Positions 59,934 to 64,000 of a stretch of 64,000 nucleotides of DNA are shown in pieces. A model generated the notes under the pieces. That model was not told the DNA's origin and searched no databases. It saw only the letters and a program-made list of their open reading frames with translations. A program made the translations under genes and the position numbers. The first letter of the stretch is position 1. The number at the start of each line of letters is the position of its first letter. This stretch comes from Flagellimonas_A sp039592695 (GTDB lineage: Bacteria > Bacteroidota > Bacteroidia > Flavobacteriales > Flavobacteriaceae), in the NCBI RefSeq assembly GCF_039592695.1, contig NZ_JBBUTK010000001.1:992001-1056000 (forward strand). The letters run 5' to 3'.

Positions 59934-60317
59934 ATGCTCAAAACCATTGATCGCCTGATGCAGTTTATTGATTATGCCGGAATGAGCGCGCGCCAATTTG
60001 ACCTATCGATAGGTGCCAGCAATGGCTATACTTTACGGATGAAAAAGAACAGTGCCTCTATCGGCAGTGATGTAATCGAGGCCATTATCAAAAAATACCC
60101 TGAATTGAATTTGGTGTGGTTGATGACCGGTGAGGGCGAAATGTTGAATCCCGATAAGGAGGTATTACGAACAGGTGAATTGCCCTTGGAGCAACAAAAA
60201 GAAATTGAGCGGTTGGTTGAGGCAAAACTAAAAGAGCGCCATGAACAGGAGCTCCAAGCGTTGTTAAAAGAAGTGACTGACGAAATTGAACGCCGTCAAA
60301 AGAAACCTAAGAAGTAG
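59934..60317 (+). CDS. Helix-turn-helix DNA-binding protein with C-terminal coiled coil
   Basis: 127 residues from ATG 59934 (a TTG at 59925 is in frame but less likely). The N-terminal domain (IDRLMQFIDYAGMSARQFDLSIGASNGYTLRM and NLVWLMTGEGEML) is the XRE/CI-like fold common as a stand-alone regulator in flavobacteria. A charged coiled coil (EQQKEIERLVEAKLKERHEQ) follows. Divergent from the zincin lipoprotein gene, which it may regulate. Convergent with a membrane-protein gene with 11 bases of overlap. Confidence 0.82.
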   Translation: MLKTIDRLMQFIDYAGMSARQFDLSIGASNGYTLRMKKNSASIGSDVIEAIIKKYPELNLVWLMTGEGEMLNPDKEVLRTGELPLEQQKEIERLVEAKLKERHEQELQALLKEVTDEIERRQKKPKK

Positions 60318-61329
60318 TGGATTTTTGAAGTTCGTTTTCGAGTTGGGATTTTAACGACAAAAGCTCTTCTTCGAGAATCGCATTTTTATCCCTGTCTTCT
60401 TTGAATGATAGAAAACGATTTTTAAGATTTTCAAACTCACCGCTTTTATTTCCGTATTTTTTCGATAACAGCTCCTCTGCCCTAGTATGGTTTTTTTGGT
60501 AAATTGTTTTTAGCTTGTTTTGATAATAGGCAGGTTTGGCTAGGAATAACAAAATCAATAATATGCCTAACAGTAAGGGCATGGCTTCAAAAATTTCGTG
60601 TTCATCGATAACGTCAATTTCAGGTTTTAAACCCGTGCGAAGTTGATACATTGTAACTAAAATTGGACTTAGCAAGGCGTATCGCCACCATTTTTTTTCA
60701 GAAAGAAAAAATACCACCATAGGAGTCAAGACAAGCAATTTCAGAGCTAAATACCATAAGAAAGTGGCAAAATTGGGAAATCCGAAATTCCCTAATTCAA
60801 AAAGATGAAAATCGACGCTTTTCATTTCAAAGCTTATATTGCTGGAAATTGTACCGATAATTGGTGATAATACCAATAACAAACAAAAAAAGGTATTTCT
60901 CAAGCCACTATCTCGAGCTATTTTAAAATTGTTAAAAAAGTTGCTTGTTTTATTTTTAAAACTAAATAGCGGGATTAGAAGTATTACTAGAGGTATTAAC
61001 CAATGATTTTCTAGATTGGTTCCTTGCTTCAAAAAATCATAAGACAACCAGTACAAGCAAACTAAAATCGCATACCTATGTATTTTTATAGTGTGAAAAT
61101 AATACACTACGATAAGAAGAGTCGGGATGATATGAAGTAAAACCATCCATGCGTAAGCGAGATTACTGTCATATCCATGGCTATATTCCCAAGAATAAAG
61201 ATTAAATGTAGTATCTGTTTCACTGAAAAGTAAATGAAACTGGACAAGAAATGGGCTGAAGAAAATTAACACCCCTAGTGACAGCTCTTTTAAAAATCTA
61301 TCTCGTTTTACATATTTTGCAACAAACAT
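60307..61329 (-). CDS. Multispanning membrane protein built of two related modules
   Basis: 340 residues. Two units of about 130 residues, each with about four spans, can be aligned: FLKELSLGVLIFFSPFLVQF opens the first and NTFFCLLLVLSPIIGTISS the second; each continues with an aromatic loop and a pair of spans. The second unit contains WWRYALLSPILVTMYQLRTG and IDEHEIFEAMPLLLGILLIL, and a coiled coil closes the protein. The gene at 62209 encodes a one-unit relative. No family recognised. Confidence 0.68.
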   Translation of the reverse strand: MFVAKYVKRDRFLKELSLGVLIFFSPFLVQFHLLFSETDTTFNLYSWEYSHGYDSNLAYAWMVLLHIIPTLLIVVYYFHTIKIHRYAILVCLYWLSYDFLKQGTNLENHWLIPLVILLIPLFSFKNKTSNFFNNFKIARDSGLRNTFFCLLLVLSPIIGTISSNISFEMKSVDFHLFELGNFGFPNFATFLWYLALKLLVLTPMVVFFLSEKKWWRYALLSPILVTMYQLRTGLKPEIDVIDEHEIFEAMPLLLGILLILLFLAKPAYYQNKLKTIYQKNHTRAEELLSKKYGNKSGEFENLKNRFLSFKEDRDKNAILEEELLSLKSQLENELQKSTTS

Positions 61330-61391
61330 GATCAGTGTTCAGGTATTTAATGATTTGAAAATAACACGTTTTTTCTGACCCAACAAGTAAT

Positions 61392-61802
61392 ATGGAGAAA
61401 ATAATCTATAAAAAAGATGAACTGCCCCAAATTGCGGGCCAACTGCTACATAAAAAGCAATCTAATATACTTTGTCTTTATGGCGAAATGGGTGCCGGTA
61501 AGACCACTTTGGTCAAAGCAATGATCAAAGTATTGGGGGGTATCGATGCAGGAAACAGCCCAACCTTTGGCCTGGTCAATGAATATCATGATGCCAAAGG
61601 CAAACTTCTGGCCTACCATTTTGATTTTTACCGAATTGAAAATGAAGAGGAAGCTTACGATTTGGGATTGGAAGATTATTTGGCTTCAGGAGCATGGATC
61701 TTTATCGAATGGCCTGAAAAAGTGGAACGTCTGATTCCATCAGCACATCAAAGGATTTTCTTACAGTTTATCGATGAAAACACCCGTAGTATCGAGTTTT
61801 AA
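61392..61802 (+). CDS. tsaE: tRNA threonylcarbamoyladenosine biosynthesis ATPase TsaE
   Basis: 136 residues. P-loop LYGEMGAGKTTLVKAM, switch-like SPTFGLVNEY, and AYHFDFYRIENEEEAYDLGLEDYL with the conserved Asp-Phe-Tyr-Arg. WIFIEWPEKVERLIP closes the family pattern. TsaE works with TsaB and TsaD in making t6A at position 37 of ANN-decoding tRNAs. Single gene here, flanked by the two related membrane-protein genes. Confidence 0.95.
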   Translation: MEKIIYKKDELPQIAGQLLHKKQSNILCLYGEMGAGKTTLVKAMIKVLGGIDAGNSPTFGLVNEYHDAKGKLLAYHFDFYRIENEEEAYDLGLEDYLASGAWIFIEWPEKVERLIPSAHQRIFLQFIDENTRSIEF

Positions 61803-61912
61803 CTTCCTAAGATTTTGTTAATTGGTTTTTTTTACTATTTTCGATGAAGTTCCCTCAGGATCGATGAAAAGATTGATTTATTGGATAAAAAGCAGATTTT
61901 ATCGATAAACCG

Positions 61913-61942
61913 TTTTTGTTTATGCTATTTTTCTTACATTCG
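61913..61942 (+). promoter_or_regulatory. Promoter of the small peptide gene
   Basis: TTTTTG, 16 bases, TACATTCG, one mismatch from TAnnTTTG, 48 bases ahead of the ATG at 61990. Confidence 0.45.
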
Positions 61943-61989
61943 CACCTGAATGAATGCATTCATATTTAAGTAACCAAAAAAAATGTACG

Positions 61990-62127
61990 ATGAACACTAG
62001 AAAAGTATTTTTTGGTATGCTAGCTATGGTTGTTTTGATGGCGGTGTCACTTTCGACAACTGTCACCATTGATGACAATCAAGAGCTAGGAGTTAGGAAA
62101 GATCAATTTATGAAGCCTAAAAGATAG
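61990..62127 (+). CDS. 45-residue exported or membrane peptide
   Basis: MNTRKVFFGMLAMVVLMAVS then LSTTVTIDDNQELGVRKDQF and KPKR. The first half is a signal-like hydrophobic segment, the rest is charged. It has its own promoter-like sequence and a strong terminator 26 bases after its stop, which makes it a compact, complete transcription unit. As I recall, similar peptides with the same KVFFGMLA opening occur near alanine dehydrogenase in related species. Function unknown. Confidence 0.68.
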   Translation: MNTRKVFFGMLAMVVLMAVSLSTTVTIDDNQELGVRKDQFMKPKR

Positions 62128-62153
62128 GTCTGATTGAAATTTCCACAAAAGTG

Positions 62154-62183
62154 AAAGGGCAATACTAAATATTGCCCTTTTTT
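62154..62183 (+). terminator. Terminator of the small peptide gene
   Basis: An eleven-base perfect stem AAAGGGCAATA / TATTGCCCTTT with a five-base loop and six T. Confidence 0.92.
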
Positions 62184-62208
62184 CGTTATATGAATTATTA
62201 CACCCTTC

Positions 62209-62811
62209 ATGGCGAAAAACAATACTTCAAAAAAATTAGCTAGAAAACGAATTTTTATAGAGTCCTTTGTTGCTCTATTAATAATAGTTTCTCCATTTAT
62301 TTATAAGAGCCACGAATATCTTCCGGAAAATTCTTCTGTCGAAACGGTAAAGTTTTTATGGTTTGAAATTGGTAAAAGCGGGTTTCCTTCTATTGAAATG
62401 AGTGGATGGTTTTTTGTTTCTAAGGTTGTTCCGCTTTATCTCCTTTTAATCTGGTTTTTAACTTGCAAACACTGGTGGTACCATATTATATTGATTCCAC
62501 TTCTAATGTTCACTTTTCAATTATTTGAAGGTTATTACTTGGAAAGTGGAACAATAGATAGTGAAAATATTCTTTGGCTATTGCCAGTTTGTATGGTGGT
62601 CATTCCTTTTGTCTATTTTATCCGTGTCAAACTCTATGACAAACATGTGCACGGCATCGACCTCAAAGCCATGGACACCGAACTGAGCATTCTTAAAGAA
62701 AAAGAAGAATTGCGCAAAGAGCGCGAGAAACTCGAGCAGCTTAAAGACAAAACGCCCAAAGCATCTGAACTTCACTCTGACAATTTCAAAGCCCACAAAG
62801 AGGTACTTTAA
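62209..62811 (+). CDS. Membrane protein, one-module relative of the 340-residue protein
   Basis: 200 residues. Four spans (ESFVALLIIVSPFIY, SGWFFVSKVVPLYLLLIWFL, WYHIILIPLLMFTFQLFEG, ILWLLPVCMVVIPFVYFI), then a coiled coil (KEELRKEREKLEQLKDKTPK). The segment from IGKSGFPS to the last span aligns with residues 180-280 of the protein at 60307 (LGNFGFPN ... WWRYALLSP ... MYQLRTG ... IDEHEI ... MPLLL). Codon composition shifts to more G+C in the last third. Function unknown. Confidence 0.68.
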   Translation: MAKNNTSKKLARKRIFIESFVALLIIVSPFIYKSHEYLPENSSVETVKFLWFEIGKSGFPSIEMSGWFFVSKVVPLYLLLIWFLTCKHWWYHIILIPLLMFTFQLFEGYYLESGTIDSENILWLLPVCMVVIPFVYFIRVKLYDKHVHGIDLKAMDTELSILKEKEELRKEREKLEQLKDKTPKASELHSDNFKAHKEVL

Positions 62812-62837
62812 AAAATTGTAACTTCGTTTTTAAGAAT

Positions 62838-62858
62838 AAGGCCAACGCTTGTGGCCTT
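62838..62858 (+). terminator. Probable terminator after the one-module membrane protein
   Basis: AAGGCC AACGCTTGT GGCCTT followed by a weak T stretch, 27 bases after the stop. Confidence 0.6.
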
Positions 62859-62860
62859 TA

Positions 62861-62960
62861 CTCGATAATCGAGATTTATAATGCTCTGACACTTGCGTCG
62901 AAACCCAAGATTCGTTTCCTTTTAACGTCTCGTGGGCTTGACCCAAGGTAGTTTACATTA
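62861..62960. repeat. Palindromic intergenic repeat, copy C
   Basis: CTCGATAATCGAG, then TGACACTTGCGTCG, then GTGGGCTTGACCCAAGGTAG, ending just before the alanine dehydrogenase ATG. Opposite orientation to copies A and B with respect to transcription. Confidence 0.75.
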
Positions 62961-62966
62961 CAACCT

Positions 62967-64000
62967 ATGAACCAACCTTCTTCCCCGTTCAGCAAACAAG
63001 AATTGTTGCCGCAAGAAGAGACCCTTGAGGTCATCAAGCAAAAAGGCGAGCTTTTTATCGGCATCCCCAAAGAAAACCAGTACCAAGAAAAACGTATCTG
63101 CCTCACACCCGATGCTGTGAATGCGATAACGGCCCATGGGCACCGCGTCATGATTGAGTCAGGGGCTGGTGAGGGAGCCAATTATACCGATGTTGAATAT
63201 ACCAATGCTGGGGCCGAAATCACCCGAGATACCAAAAAGGTGTTTTCATGCCCCCTCATTCTTAAGGTTGAGCCGCCCAGTTTGCAGGAGATTGAACTGT
63301 TGAACCCCCAAACCATTGTCATTTCAGCACTTCAAATAAAAACGCAGTCAAAAAACTATTTTGAAGAAATGGCCAAACGGCGGTTGACAGCCATTGCCTT
63401 TGAATACATTCGCGATGAAGATGGTAAATTCCCCGCAGTACGTTCGTTGAGTGAGATTGCAGGTACCGCCGCCGTGTTGATTGCCTCAGAACTGATGTCC
63501 GTGGCCAATGATGGCAATGGTCTTATGTTTGGCAACATCAGCGGTGTACCGCCTGTGGAGGTGGTCATCTTGGGCGCGGGCACCGTCGGCGAGTATGCGG
63601 CGCGCTCTTCGCTGGGGCTTGGGGCCAATGTGAAGGTATTTGATAACTCTATCACCAAACTGAGAAACATTCAGACTAACCTTAAAGAGACGATTTACAC
63701 CTCTACGCTACAACCCAAGAATCTGGTCAAGGCCTTGAAACGCTGTGATGTGGCCATAGGTGCGGTACGGGGAAAAGACAGGGCTCCCGTGGTAGTATCA
63801 AAAACCATGGTCGAAAACATGAAAACTGGGGCGGTCATCATTGATGTGAGCATTGATATGGGTGGTTGTTTCGAAACCACTGAGGTCACCACACATGTCA
63901 AACCTGTAATTGAAAAATTTGGGGTATTGCATTATGGCGTGCCCAATATTCCGGCGCGCTACCCCAGAACGTCTACAATATCCATCAGCAATATTTTCAC
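62967..64000 (+). CDS. ald: Alanine dehydrogenase (3' end outside window)
   Basis: About 345 codons are present before the window ends. It opens with a short extension (MNQPSSPFSKQELLPQEETL) before the conserved start FIGIPKENQYQEKRICLTPDAV. GHRVMIESGAGEGANYTD, AFEYIRDEDGKFPAVRSLSEIAG and the NAD-binding VVILGAGTVGEYAA follow, then FETTEVTTHVKPV and YGVPNIPARYPRTST, typical of Ald. The enzyme interconverts L-alanine and pyruvate with NAD+. The extension is longer than in Bacillus Ald. Confidence 0.93.
   Translation, partial: MNQPSSPFSKQELLPQEETLEVIKQKGELFIGIPKENQYQEKRICLTPDAVNAITAHGHRVMIESGAGEGANYTDVEYTNAGAEITRDTKKVFSCPLILKVEPPSLQEIELLNPQTIVISALQIKTQSKNYFEEMAKRRLTAIAFEYIRDEDGKFPAVRSLSEIAGTAAVLIASELMSVANDGNGLMFGNISGVPPVEVVILGAGTVGEYAARSSLGLGANVKVFDNSITKLRNIQTNLKETIYTSTLQPKNLVKALKRCDVAIGAVRGKDRAPVVVSKTMVENMKTGAVIIDVSIDMGGCFETTEVTTHVKPVIEKFGVLHYGVPNIPARYPRTSTISISNIF

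Overview
This window reads as a chromosome segment of a marine-type Flavobacteriaceae bacterium (Bacteroidota). The evidence is the gene content: the Type IX secretion regulator PorX, a TonB receptor with a CarboxypepD-like plug-side domain followed by a DUF4249 lipoprotein, an LpxC-FabZ fusion, bifunctional HisB and HisIE, an ECF sigma/anti-sigma/DUF4097 cluster, and promoters of the TTTG / TAnnTTTG type. I see no rRNA, tRNA, CRISPR array, transposase or phage module. The genus cannot be fixed by eye.

Layout. 1-4529 (minus): an apparent operon of a small unknown protein, an Hpt protein, a CheY-like receiver, a HEAT-repeat membrane protein and a processive GT2 glycosyltransferase cut by the window edge. 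4709-15237: mostly housekeeping genes (M19 dipeptidase lipoprotein, acyl-CoA thioesterase, phosphatidylserine decarboxylase, DUF72, LolA-like protein, a large Asp-box/sortilin-like protein, DUF2461, cysE-cysM). 15210-20764: two tandem alpha/beta hydrolases, a secreted protein, Dps, CorA, DUF418. 20735-25221: an AAA+ ATPase and VWA pair, DUF1853, a secreted protein, and much repetitive spacer. 25715-34611: TonB receptor/DUF4249, DUF4238, PAP2 phosphatase with an ArsR-type regulator, then sigma/anti-sigma/DUF4097/beta-barrel. Three promoters with the same bipartite motif and the same 16-base spacer tie the TonB operon, the sigma operon and the barrel gene into one probable ECF regulon.

34625-43832 (minus) is a complete histidine operon, leader-hisG-D-C-B-H-A-F-IE. 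It begins with a visible attenuator: a 17-residue leader peptide with His-Thr-His-His-His, then a terminator. Three non-his genes sit inside it (GNAT, DinB, four-helix-bundle protein), and most junctions carry short repeats. The four-helix-bundle (S23/IVP-like) gene lies between hisF and hisIE flanked by inverted, imperfect arms, as in an rRNA intervening sequence but inside an mRNA. Similar arms without the gene occur elsewhere in the window. I regard this as the most novel signal here.

43843-53395 (minus): SPFH protein, VWA membrane protein, fabG, sucD, then the lipid A operon lpxD-lpxC/fabZ-lpxA-efp-second lpxD. 53548-56389: HD-domain phosphohydrolase and porX, divergent. 56441-59756 (minus) is an A+T-rich accessory patch with a putative zincin lipoprotein, two small unknown exported proteins, a coding remnant with an internal stop, and a tiny membrane ORF. 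59934-64000: HTH protein, two related membrane proteins (one module and two modules) around tsaE, a 45-residue exported peptide, and the start of alanine dehydrogenase. A roughly 100-base palindromic repeat, with compensatory base changes in its stem, occurs three times between 46.7 and 63 kb.
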